NCBI GenBank assembly: GCA_014896235.1
Contig: JADBKU010000033.1
Coordinates: 1-45,543, forward strand
DNA length: 45,543 bases
Direction of reading: 5' to 3'
Source: a bacterium
Lineage (GTDB): Bacteria > Desulfobacterota > Binatia > Binatales > Binataceae
Shown here: piece by piece, positions 28,135-37,710 of the stretch
Numbering within the stretch: position 1 is the first letter of the stretch
Layout: each line of letters starts with the position of its first letter
Position numbers and translations under genes: made by a program
Notes under the pieces: generated by a model
The model's database searches: none
The model's input: the letters and a program-made list of their open reading frames with translations, nothing else
Told to the model about the DNA's origin: nothing

Positions 28135-28925
28135 CTCTTTTTTCATGGGGATATTGGGGATGGGGGAACGCTACCGACCGGCTAATCGAGGCCGTCGATG
28201 CGGCGGAGCAGGCGCGCGGATTCGACCCGCCGGTCTTTGTCGATACTCGCCTCCGCCGTCAAGGCCGCGCCAAAGGCTTCGTTGGCGATGCGTTCCGCGA
28301 TCTGGTGGGCGAACTCCGGTATCGGCATCTTCAAGAACTCGGAAATGAAGAAATCGCAACTGGCGGTACCGGCGTAAGGATCAAGAATCCCGCCGCGGTC
28401 GTGAAGTTGCTTGAGCTAGCGGTGAATGCGGCAGGCGAAAATCGGCGCGTGATTTTTTATTGCGCGTGCGAGTTCCCGAAGCTCCACGGAGACCTCGCCT
28501 GCCATCGTCTGACGATCACAGAATTGCTTCTGAATCACGCTAAAAGCGTCGGCAAAGCGGTTACCGTAATCGAATGGCCGGGTGGGCAACCGAACCAAAC
28601 GCGATTGAAGGTCGACAGGAAGCTGTTCGCCGGTCTGATGAACGGGGCCAGAAAGAGCATCCCATTCAATAGGGAACGGCTCCCAGAGTTTGCCGGTCTG
28701 CCATGGGCTTCGCTGGCTGTGATCGAGAGCGAGGAGGGCGCTTCTGGTCATGTTTTAGTCGGACCCGCGAGGTTCGCGACTTCGAAGAGCCACGACGGCT
28801 ATTGGTATCTGCCCGTTCTCGGAACAGACGAATCGATCGATTCGGTCGTCACGACGGAAGCCCTCACGAAACGGGCCGAACGCTGGCGATTGGACCACGG
28901 ACTGAACGCGCAGGAATCGCGCTGA
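28125..28925 (+). CDS. DUF488-family protein
   Basis: A 266-residue protein. The N-terminal part (about 1-150) has the DUF488 pattern: LFSWGYWGWGNATDRL, PPVFVDTRLRRQGRAKGF, DLVGELRYRHLQELGN and FYCACEFPKLHGDLACHRLTI, with the C-x-C-E and C-H-R motif typical of the family. The C-terminal half (about 160-266) is not recognised. DUF488 has no firmly known biochemical role, though the conserved Cys/Arg motif suggests catalysis. Coupled with the upstream ASCH gene by a 10-base overlap. Its stop is 12 bases before the likely res start. Confidence 0.78.
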   Translation: MAVTLFSWGYWGWGNATDRLIEAVDAAEQARGFDPPVFVDTRLRRQGRAKGFVGDAFRDLVGELRYRHLQELGNEEIATGGTGVRIKNPAAVVKLLELAVNAAGENRRVIFYCACEFPKLHGDLACHRLTITELLLNHAKSVGKAVTVIEWPGGQPNQTRLKVDRKLFAGLMNGARKSIPFNRERLPEFAGLPWASLAVIESEEGASGHVLVGPARFATSKSHDGYWYLPVLGTDESIDSVVTTEALTKRAERWRLDHGLNAQESR

Positions 28926-28937
28926 TTGCCAGCGAAC

Positions 28938-31900
28938 ATGGCGAACGAATTCTTCGAACATCCGATTCTCAATTCACCTTACGAGTATCCGTCGAGGCAT
29001 TGGGAGCTCGACGAGAGCGGGCAGCCGACCCAGAAGATCATCGAGCAGCGCCGCGACGCCAAATTTATCACCCCGATTCCGCCACCGAAGAAGCGCAAGG
29101 CCGGCCAATCGGAAATGGTGTTCAACGAAGGCAAGGGGCTTTCGACCAAGGATCAGCAGTACGCCACGACTTCCCTAGTCAACGAAGTGCGCCACACCGT
29201 GGACGGCTGGCGTTCGCTGCCCAACCCCAATCAATGGCAAGTGACGCCCGAGACCGCACGGCTCCTGCAGCATTGGCGGCATCACGCGTTCAGCAGCATC
29301 CGTCCATTCTTTTGCCAGGTCGAAGCGGTAGAGACAGCCATCTGGCTGGTCGAGGTTGCGCCTAATTCCCGAACCGCGAGACGCGTACTCGATCAGCTAA
29401 TCGCTGCGAACAAGGACGCCAATTCGGATCTTCCGAGGGTCGCGCTCAAACTGGCGACCGGCGCCGGCAAAACCACGGTGATGGCGATGCTAATCGCGTG
29501 GCAGACGGTTAATGCGGTTCGCCATCCGGGGAGCAAGAATTTTACTCGCGGGTTTTTGGTGTGCGCGCCCGGTCTGACGATTAAGGACCGCCTGCGCGTG
29601 CTTCAACCGAACGACCCCGACAACTACTACACGAGCAGCGAATTGGTTCCGAGCGATATGCTCGATGACCTCAAGAAAGCCAAGATCGTCATCACGAATT
29701 ATCACGCATTCAAATTGCGCGAACGCATGGATATTTCGAAGGGCGGCCGGCAGCTATTACAGGGACGAACCGGCCAAGAACCGATCACGCTGGAAACCGA
29801 AGGCCAGATGCTACAGCGTGTGATGCCCGAATTGATGGGCATGAAAAACATCATGGTCATCAACGACGAGGCGCATCACTGTTACCGGGAGAAGCCGAAG
29901 CAGGCGGACGACGAGGACCTGAAAGGCGAGGATCGGAAGGAAGCCGAAAAGAACAACGAGGCCGCCCGGCTCTGGATTTCCGGCCTCGAAGCGGTGAATC
30001 GAAAAATCGGCCTCAACCGGATCATCGATCTGTCGGCTACTCCCTTTTTTCTGCGCGGCTCAGGTTATGCGGAGGGAACGCTGTTCCCTTGGACCGTGAG
30101 CGATTTCTCGCTAATGGACGCGATCGAGTGCGGGATCGTGAAGCTGCCGCGCGTTCCTGTTGCGGACAACATCCCGGGCCACGATATGCCGATGTACCGC
30201 AACCTTTGGGAGAACATCCGCAAGGACATGCCGAAGAAGGGGCGCGGCAAAGGCGAAAAACTCGATCCGCTCAAACTCCCGACTCGCTTGCAGACGGCGC
30301 TCGAAGCTCTCTACGGCCACTACGACAAGACCTTCAGGCTTTGGGAAGAAAAAGGCATCAAAGTGCCGCCGTGCTTTATTGTCGTCTGCCAGAATACGGC
30401 AATCTCCAAGCTCGTATATGACTTCATTTCCGGTTTCAACCGCGAGAACGAAGATGGCACGACCACCTTAGTAAATGGCCGTCTGCCGCTGTTCCGCAAT
30501 TTTGACGACGTCACAGGCAACCCGCTCCCCCGTCCCAATACGCTGCTCATAGACAGCGAGCAATTGGAATCCGACGAGGCGATCGACGAGAACTTTCGCG
30601 ACATGGCTTCCGACGAAATTGAGCGTTTTCGACGGGAGATGATTGAGCGAAGCGGCGATCCCCGCGCCGGGGAGAACATCACGGACAAGCAGCTGCTCCG
30701 CGAAGTAATGAACACCGTCGGCAAGGCGGGACAACTCGGCGGCGGAATCCGATGCGTCGTGTCGGTCTCGATGCTGACCGAAGGATGGGACGCCAACACC
30801 GTGACGCACGTTCTGGGAATCCGCGCGTTCGGCACTCAACTTTTGTGCGAACAGGTGATCGGCCGGGCGCTGCGCCGGCAATCCTACGACGCGATCGAGG
30901 ATGGTCCCGACAAAGGACTGTTCAACGTCGAATACGCCGACATCTTCGGCGTGCCGTTCGACTTCACTGCGAAGCCCGTCGTCGCCCCGCCGCAACCGCC
31001 GCGTGAGACGGTTCAGGTTCGTGCGGTGAGTCCCGAACGCGATGCGCTGGAAATCCGGTTTCCGCGAGTCGAAGGCTATCGCGTTGACTTACCCGAAGAA
31101 CGGCTATCGGCCGATTTCAATGACGATTCGATTCTTGAACTGAGTCCTGAACTTGTCGGTCCCGCCCTTGTGCACGATTCCGGGATTATTGGCGAAGGCG
31201 TCGATATGAGCCTCCAACATCTCGGGGACATGCGCCCGTCGACGCTCCTCTATCACCTGACGCATCGACTGCTGGTCTCGAAATGGCGCGATCCCGACGA
31301 AGATCCGAAGCTTTACCTGTTCGGCCAACTCAAGCGAATTACAAAGGAATGGCTCGATACTCGCCTTGTATGCGTCGGCGGAACGTATCCGGCGCAGCTG
31401 ATGTATCAGGAGCTGGCCGACATGGCATGTGAGCGAATTACCGCCGCGATTACGCGCAAATTCATCGGCGAGCGGCCGATCAAAGCCCTGCTCGACCCCT
31501 ACAACCCGACAGGCTCGACCAGGCACGTCCGCTTCAACACCTCGCGCTCGGACCGATGGGAAACGAACGGGCCGCCGCCGAAAAACCACGTGAACTGGGT
31601 AATTCTCGACAGCGATTGGGAGGCGGAGTTCTGCCGCGTGGCGGAAGCGCATCCGAAAGTGATTGCCTACACCAAGAATCACAATCTTGGTCTCGACGTT
31701 CCTTATCGCTACGGTTCCGAGACGCGGCAATATCGGCCGGACTTCATTGTGCTGATCGACGACGGCCGCGGCCCCGGCGATCCGTTGCATCTGATCGTCG
31801 AAATCAAGGGCTACCGGCGCGAGGACGCCAAGGAAAAGAAATCGACGATGGAGACCTACTGGGTTCCGGGCGTTAATCAGTTGGGCAGCTATGGCCGATG

Positions 31901-32021
31901 GGCGTTCGCAGAGTTCACCGAGGTTTACCGGATTCAGGCCGATTTCAAGGCGAAGGTGGAAAGCGAATTCAACCAGATGATTGCGTCCGCCGCGTCGCGG
32001 TCGGCGACCGGGAACAGCTAA
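28938..32021 (+). CDS. res: Type III-like restriction endonuclease Res subunit (BPTD_3080-like)
   Basis: A 1027-residue helicase-nuclease. MANEFFEHPILNSPYEYPSRHWELDE is the known N-terminus of this Res subgroup, so I use ATG 28938 rather than the TTG 12 bases upstream. The Walker A motif LKLATGAGKTTVMAML is near residue 175, the DEAH-box motif VINDEAHHCYRE near 306, LTEGWDANTVTHVLGIRAFGTQLLCEQVIGRALRR near 612 carries the arginine-finger region. The C-terminal nuclease has RPDFIVLID (about 934) and LIVEIKGYR (about 951), a PD-(D/E)XK site. With Mod it should cut and translocate on unmethylated DNA. Its stop is two bases before mod. Confidence 0.92.
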   Translation: MANEFFEHPILNSPYEYPSRHWELDESGQPTQKIIEQRRDAKFITPIPPPKKRKAGQSEMVFNEGKGLSTKDQQYATTSLVNEVRHTVDGWRSLPNPNQWQVTPETARLLQHWRHHAFSSIRPFFCQVEAVETAIWLVEVAPNSRTARRVLDQLIAANKDANSDLPRVALKLATGAGKTTVMAMLIAWQTVNAVRHPGSKNFTRGFLVCAPGLTIKDRLRVLQPNDPDNYYTSSELVPSDMLDDLKKAKIVITNYHAFKLRERMDISKGGRQLLQGRTGQEPITLETEGQMLQRVMPELMGMKNIMVINDEAHHCYREKPKQADDEDLKGEDRKEAEKNNEAARLWISGLEAVNRKIGLNRIIDLSATPFFLRGSGYAEGTLFPWTVSDFSLMDAIECGIVKLPRVPVADNIPGHDMPMYRNLWENIRKDMPKKGRGKGEKLDPLKLPTRLQTALEALYGHYDKTFRLWEEKGIKVPPCFIVVCQNTAISKLVYDFISGFNRENEDGTTTLVNGRLPLFRNFDDVTGNPLPRPNTLLIDSEQLESDEAIDENFRDMASDEIERFRREMIERSGDPRAGENITDKQLLREVMNTVGKAGQLGGGIRCVVSVSMLTEGWDANTVTHVLGIRAFGTQLLCEQVIGRALRRQSYDAIEDGPDKGLFNVEYADIFGVPFDFTAKPVVAPPQPPRETVQVRAVSPERDALEIRFPRVEGYRVDLPEERLSADFNDDSILELSPELVGPALVHDSGIIGEGVDMSLQHLGDMRPSTLLYHLTHRLLVSKWRDPDEDPKLYLFGQLKRITKEWLDTRLVCVGGTYPAQLMYQELADMACERITAAITRKFIGERPIKALLDPYNPTGSTRHVRFNTSRSDRWETNGPPPKNHVNWVILDSDWEAEFCRVAEAHPKVIAYTKNHNLGLDVPYRYGSETRQYRPDFIVLIDDGRGPGDPLHLIVEIKGYRREDAKEKKSTMETYWVPGVNQLGSYGRWAFAEFTEVYRIQADFKAKVESEFNQMIASAASRSATGNS

Positions 32022-32023
32022 TC

Positions 32024-34790
32024 ATGGCGAAAAAATCGTCGGCCAAGACCGTTGAGACCCTCATCCACGACGAGGATAAGCGGAAAAATATACCGACTGC
32101 TGAATACCAGTCCGTGGTCGAGAAGGAGCAGCAGGCGCCGAAGACCCTGCGCTATCCGCGCAACACCGACCTTGACCCGCAACTGGTATGGCGCGGCAAG
32201 GACGAGCAGGACTGGAGCGATCTCGTCGTCAACGCGCCGCCACTCTATATTCAGGAAAAGGTTCATCCCAAGGCGCTGATCGACGATTTGTTGCGAGCGA
32301 GCCGGGAGCGCGAGCACGAAGCCGGACAATTCACGCCTGACCTGTTCGCCGACTTCAACGGCATCCCGAAGGGCGTGGACAAGACCGAGTTCTACCGGCA
32401 CGACCAGAACTGGTCGAACCGGATGATTCTTGGCGATTCGTTGCAGGTGATGGCGAGCCTCGCGGAGCGCGAGGGCCTGCGCGGCAAGGTGCAGTGCATC
32501 TATCTCGACCCGCCCTACGGAATCAAATTCAACAGCAACTTCCAATGGTCCACCACGAGCCGCGAGGTGAAGGATGGCAAGGCCGATCAAATCACGCGCG
32601 AGCCAGAGCAGGTGAAGGCGTTCCGCGACACCTGGCGCGACGGCATTCACAGCTACCTCACCTATCTCCGCGACCGGCTCACGGTCGCGCGCGATTTGCT
32701 CACGGATTCGGGTTCCATCTTCGTGCAGATCGGCGATGAGAATGTGCATCGCGTTCGAGCGCTGATGGACGAGGTATTCGGAGACGAAAATGTTTGCGGA
32801 CATCTTTTATTCAAGAAGACGGTCGGACAGACCTCGCAACTGATGGCCTCGGTGCACGATTCATTGCTTTGGTACTCAAAACACGCGGAGATGGTCAAAT
32901 TCCGTGCCTCATATCGATTGAGAACGATAGACGAAGACGATCGAGCTTACCGCCTAAGTGAATTGGACGACGGTATCGAACCCTTCGATTCGAATCGACG
33001 TAATACCGACACACGAAGATTCGCCCCCGGCGATACAACTTCGCAAACCGGAAGTGAAAAAAGTCGTTTTAATTTTGAATTCTGTGGCCGCACATACGTC
33101 CCTTCAGGTCAGACACGAGGCTGGACGACAAGTGCCGAAGGACTGGAACGGTTAGCACGAGCGAATCGGCTTGCCGGAATAGGAAACACTCTCGTGTTCC
33201 GTCGATACATAGATGATTTTCCAATCGTAAAGCTTACAACCGTTTGGGACGATACCGTCCAGAGCACCTTCGCGGCAGCAAAGACTTATGTTGTTCAGAC
33301 CGCCGCGAAGGTGATCGAACGCTGCATTCTTATGACCACTGACCCTGGCGACTTGGTTTTAGACCCGACGTGCGGGTCCGGAACGACCGCCTATGTAGCC
33401 GAGCAATGGGGCCGGCGCTGGATCACGATCGATACCTCGCGCGTGGCGCTGGCGCTGGCTCGTGCTCGGATAATGGGCGCGCGCTATCCGTACTATTTGC
33501 TGGCTGATTCGCGCGAAGGTCAGATGAAGGAAGCTGAAATCACGAGTACCGCGCCGAGTTCGCAACCGACGCACGGCAATATCCGTCATGGCTTCGTCTA
33601 TGAGCGCGTCCCGCATATCACGCTCAAGTCGATCGCCAATAACGCCGAAATCGACGTTATATGGGACAAATGGCAGGCGACGCTGGAACCATTGCGCGAG
33701 AAGCTCAACGCCGCGCTCAACAAACAGTGGCAGGAATGGGAGATACCGCGCGAGGCGGACGCCGCATGGCCAGAACGGGCGGCTAAGCTGCACGCCGAAT
33801 GGTGGAATGCCCGCATCGACCGGCAGAAGGAGATCGACGCTTCGATCGCGGCCAAGGCCGAATTCGAATACCTCTACGACAAACCCTATACCGACAACCG
33901 GAAGGTTCGCGTGGCCGGACCGTTCACAGTCGAGAGCCTCAGCCCGCATCGCATGCTCGGCGTGGACGATAACGACGAATTGATCGATCCGGTCAAGGAC
34001 GGCGGCGAAGAATACGAGGCGAAGCAGTCCTTCCCGCAGATGATTCTCGAAAATCTAAAGACCGCCGGCGTGCAGCAGGCGCATAAAGAGGATCGCATCA
34101 GTTTTATCGCGCTGACGCCGTGGCCGGGCGATTTGGTTTGCGCTGAAGGCCGCTACCTGGAGGGCGAGACCGAGAAGCGCGCGGCGATTTTCATCGGGCC
34201 GGAGTTCGGTACGGTCCAGCGCGCCGATTTGGTCGCCGCCGCGCGCGAGGCGGGCGACGCCGGATTCGACGTGCTGATCGCGTGCGCGTTCAACTATGAG
34301 GCGCATGCGACGGAGTTCAACAAGCTCGGGCGTATCCCAGTCCTGAAGGCGCGGATGAACGCCGATTTGCACATGGCCGAAGACCTGAAGAACACCGGGA
34401 AAGGCAATCTGTTCGTCATCTTCGGAGAGCCGGACATCGATTTGATTCACGAAAATGACGGCAAGCTGCGGGTCAAGATAAAGGGCGTGGATGTCTTCAA
34501 GCCCTCGACCGGAGAAGTCGTGAGCGACAGCGCCGACGGCATCGCCTGCTGGTTCATCGACACCGATTACAACGAAGAGAGCTTCTTCGTGCGGCATGCC
34601 TACTTCCTTGGCGCGAACGATCCGTACAGCGCGCTCAAGTCGACGCTGAAGGCCGAGATCGATCCGGAGGCGTGGGCGACGTTGAACAGCGACACGTCGC
34701 GTCCGTTCGACAAGCCGAAAAACCGGCCGTATCGCGGTCAAGGTAATCAACCACTTGGGAGACGAAGTCATGAAGGTGTTTCGCATATGA
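32024..34790 (+). CDS. mod: Type III-like DNA methyltransferase Mod (3' frameshift)
   Basis: About 920 residues expected. It is a beta-class N6-adenine or N4-cytosine DNA methyltransferase: motif IV DPPYGIKFNSNF near residue 160, a target-recognition region (about 255-440), and motif I/X region DPTCGSGTTAYVAEQWGRRW near 447. The family C-terminus is GRIAVKVINHLGDEVMKVFR(V/I). It is encoded here, but in the +1 frame after the A5 run 34718-34722; with four A residues it would be continuous to TGA 34788-34790. As sequenced, the frame instead runs into the next gene and ends at 35500. This may be a sequencing error, mutation or recoding. Starts two bases after res. Start ATG 32024 gives MAKKSSAKTVETL. 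Confidence 0.88.
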
Positions 34791-35500
34791 ATCGATTGCA
34801 TATCGCGACTCGTGGACTCGGAAGTTGGCGAAATCGATTGGCGAGCCCGGATCGCCAGTGGAAGCGGAAATTCTCCGCATACGAGACGGCGGTATCCTGG
34901 GAGACAGCGTCGAAGACCGACTCTGGACTGCCGGCCGAGATCGTGAAGCTGCTGCGAAAGGGTGATTACGCGGACCCGATACTGATGATCGCGGTTGCTG
35001 AGCATAAAGTACCGCTTCCGGGTGGCAATGCCGATTCCCAATCCGACGTGTGGGCGATTGTCAAAACGTCACAAGGGATGCTGTCGTTGACGGTCGAGGC
35101 AAAAGCGAGAGAGGTGTTCGGCAATGAAATTCTCGAAAAATGGTTCACCGCCGGACGGACCGAGGAATCAGAAGCTAATCGCCGAAAACGCTGGGAATAC
35201 ATCCAAAAGTTTCTACCAAATACGGGCTCTTACTCGAACGTTCGCTACCAGTTGCTGCATCGATGCGCCGCCGCTGTGATCGAAGCCGAACGGTTTGGAT
35301 TCAATCACGCAGCATTTGTCGTTCAGGCGTTTGAGGCTCCCAAGAAGCGCTTTGCAGATTACGCTACGTTTTGCGCCGCAATGAAATTGCCTGCCGAGCC
35401 TGAAACCATGGCGACAACCGTCGTGGGAAAAATCTCACTCAGCGTCGGTTGGGCCGATTGCGCCTGCGCAACCGATGGAGAGATAGCGGCGATCGCGTAA
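34787..35500 (+). CDS. DUF6946-like protein with possible PD-(D/E)XK site
   Basis: A 237-residue protein read from ATG 34787, which overlaps the intended mod stop (ATGA). The order RGLGSWRNRLASPDRQWKRKFSAYETAVSWE, AEHKVPLPGG, QSDVWAIVKTSQGMLSLTVEAKAREVFG, RYQLLHRCAAAVIEAERFGFNHA resembles a DUF6946 family known to me. D87 with E104-A-K106 has the spacing of a PD-(D/E)XK nuclease core, which I read as a possible, unproven active site. Because of the mod frameshift this frame is continuous with mod, so a fused product is formally encoded. It lies between mod and the helicase in the same direction. Confidence 0.7.
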   Translation: MNRLHIATRGLGSWRNRLASPDRQWKRKFSAYETAVSWETASKTDSGLPAEIVKLLRKGDYADPILMIAVAEHKVPLPGGNADSQSDVWAIVKTSQGMLSLTVEAKAREVFGNEILEKWFTAGRTEESEANRRKRWEYIQKFLPNTGSYSNVRYQLLHRCAAAVIEAERFGFNHAAFVVQAFEAPKKRFADYATFCAAMKLPAEPETMATTVVGKISLSVGWADCACATDGEIAAIA

Positions 35501-35524
35501 CGGCGAGAATAGCTCTGGCATCAT

Positions 35525-37612
35525 ATGGAATTCCGCATCGCGGACACCTTCACTGACAGCCTCGCGCGCCTGACCGGCGATGAGCAAAAGGCTGTAAAGA
35601 CGACAGCGTTCGACCTCCAGCTTAATCCAGCCAATCCGGGGATGAGCTTCCACAAGCTCAACAAGGCCAAAGACAAGAACTTCTGGTCGGTGCGGGCGAG
35701 CGGCGACCTTCGGCTGATTGTTCACCGGAGCGATTCGAGCCTCTTGCTCTGTTACGTTGGCCATCACGACGACGCTTACGGATGGGCGGAACGGCGCAAA
35801 CTGGAGACGCATCCGAAGACGGGAGCTGCACAGATAGTTGAAATACGTGAGACGATAAAGGAGGTTGTCGTACCTGCCTACGTGCCAGTCCAGCCGGCGA
35901 ATCGTTCGGCGGCGCCCGTTGAAGCAAAACCGATATTCGCCGCCAGATCGGACGACGAACTACTCGGCTACGGGGTGCCGGTCGAGTGGCTTCACGACGT
36001 AAAAAGCGCGACCGAAGACTCACTGTTAGATCTGGCTGACCATCTGCCGGCCGAGGCTGCTGAGGCATTGCTGGAACTCGCGACGGGCGGGAAGCCGCGA
36101 ATGCCGCAGCCTGCAGCGACGCTGACGAATCCATTCGATCATCCTGATGCTCAGCGGCGTTTCCGGGTGATGACGAATATCGAGGAGTTGCAGCGCGCTC
36201 TCGATTTTCCATGGGAGAAGTGGACGGTTTTTCTGCATCCCGAGCAACGGCAGTGGGTTGAGCGCGATTACAACGGCCCTGCTCGCGTATCGGGATCGGC
36301 GGGCACCGGGAAAACGATTGTCGCTTTGCACCGGGCCGCGTATCTCGCGCGCACGCATCTCGACAGCCGCATCCTGCTGACGACCTTCTCCGATACCCTC
36401 GCGAATGCTTTGCAAACCAAGCTGCGGCGATTGATCGGCAATGAGCCGCGTCTCGCGGAGCGGATCGATGTCCAATCGCTTGACGCCATCGGTGTCCGAC
36501 TCTACAAGGCGCTGATTGGGCAGCCGGCGATCGCGAGCCGCGAGATCGTTCGCGATTTGGTGAGAGAGTCGGGCGAGGCCATACCCGGCCACAAATTCAG
36601 CCTGCCGTTCCTGCTGAGCGAGTGGGAGCACGTGGTTGATGCGTGGCAGTTGGAGAATTGGGAGGGGTATCGTGACGTTGCGCGGTTGGGCAGGAAGACG
36701 CGGCTTCCGGAAGCGCAGCGCAAGGTGCTGTGGTCGATCTTCGAGCGCGTGCGCGCCGGATTGAGCAGCCGCAAGCTGATAACGCGTGCGGGGCTTTTCA
36801 GCGCGTTGGCGACGACGATCGCAACGAGTAAGAAGGCGGTGTTCGATTTTGCCGTCGTTGACGAAGCGCAGGACATCAGCGTCGCCCATCTGCGATTCTT
36901 TGCGGCGTTGGGCGCCGGACGACCCAATGCGCTCTTTTTCGCAGGAGACCTGGGTCAGAGAATCTTTCAGCAGCCGTTCTCATGGAAGGCGCTGGGTGTG
37001 GATATTCGCGGCCGATCACGCACGTTGCGCGTCAATTACCGCACATCGCATCAAATCCGGACACAGGCGGACAAGTTGCTCGATTCGGCCGTAACTGACG
37101 TGGACGGTAACAGCGATGACCGTAGCGATACTGTCTCCGTGTTCAACGGCCCGCCTCCTTTAATTCGCGCGCTCAAGAGCGAAGGCGAGGAGATCCAGAC
37201 GGTCGGAAATTGGATCGCGGAGTTGGCGAAGAGCGGCGTGCTTCCGCACGAGTTCGGCGTGTTCGTCCGGTCGGTGGCGCAATTGGACCGCGCACGCGCG
37301 GCCGTCGAGGCAGCGGGCCTTCAATTCAAGATTCTCGATGAACATGTCGAGACCGCGAGCGGCCACGTCTCAATTAGCACGATGCATCTTGCAAAGGGTC
37401 TGGAATTTCGGGCGGTGGCCGTGATGGCCTGCGACGACGAGATCATCCCGTTGCAAGAGCGGATCGAGTCGGTCGGCGACGAAGGCGACCTGCAAGAAGT
37501 CTACGACACGGAGCGGCATCTCCTTTATGTGGCCTGCACCCGCGCTCGCGATCATCTGCTCGTGACGAGCGGCGATGCGCCGTCGGAATTTCTGGACGAC
37601 CTGCGCGCGTGA
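35525..37612 (+). CDS. RelE/ParE-like domain fused to UvrD-type helicase
   Basis: A 695-residue protein. The first about 95 residues (MEFRIADTFTDSLARLTGDEQ, NPGMSFHKLN, WSVRASGDLRLIVHR, LLLCYVGHHDDAYGWAERRKL) have the pattern of RelE/ParE toxins. A SF1A helicase follows: Walker A GSAGTGKT near 258, FAVVDEAQD near 444, AGDLGQRIFQQPFSW near 470, NYRTSHQIR near 505, STMHLAKGLEF near 619 and YVACTRARDHLL near 663. A domain of about 160 residues in between is not recognised. In the cluster it may act on DNA ends or on translation. Starts 25 bases after the DUF6946-like gene. Confidence 0.88.
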   Translation: MEFRIADTFTDSLARLTGDEQKAVKTTAFDLQLNPANPGMSFHKLNKAKDKNFWSVRASGDLRLIVHRSDSSLLLCYVGHHDDAYGWAERRKLETHPKTGAAQIVEIRETIKEVVVPAYVPVQPANRSAAPVEAKPIFAARSDDELLGYGVPVEWLHDVKSATEDSLLDLADHLPAEAAEALLELATGGKPRMPQPAATLTNPFDHPDAQRRFRVMTNIEELQRALDFPWEKWTVFLHPEQRQWVERDYNGPARVSGSAGTGKTIVALHRAAYLARTHLDSRILLTTFSDTLANALQTKLRRLIGNEPRLAERIDVQSLDAIGVRLYKALIGQPAIASREIVRDLVRESGEAIPGHKFSLPFLLSEWEHVVDAWQLENWEGYRDVARLGRKTRLPEAQRKVLWSIFERVRAGLSSRKLITRAGLFSALATTIATSKKAVFDFAVVDEAQDISVAHLRFFAALGAGRPNALFFAGDLGQRIFQQPFSWKALGVDIRGRSRTLRVNYRTSHQIRTQADKLLDSAVTDVDGNSDDRSDTVSVFNGPPPLIRALKSEGEEIQTVGNWIAELAKSGVLPHEFGVFVRSVAQLDRARAAVEAAGLQFKILDEHVETASGHVSISTMHLAKGLEFRAVAVMACDDEIIPLQERIESVGDEGDLQEVYDTERHLLYVACTRARDHLLVTSGDAPSEFLDDLRA

Positions 37613-37710
37613 GACTGCGGCCAAGGCTATCCCCGATTTTTTGCGAAATACCAGCGGCAATTCATTCTTCGCCGAGGCTCGATTAACAAAATCGATAGAG
37701 CATTCCGCCA

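Noticed and set aside
34716..34724. Classical -1 slippery site in mod
   Set aside because: The heptamer is G-AAA-AAC, not X-XXY-YYZ, and the shift needed is +1, so known -1 recoding does not explain it.
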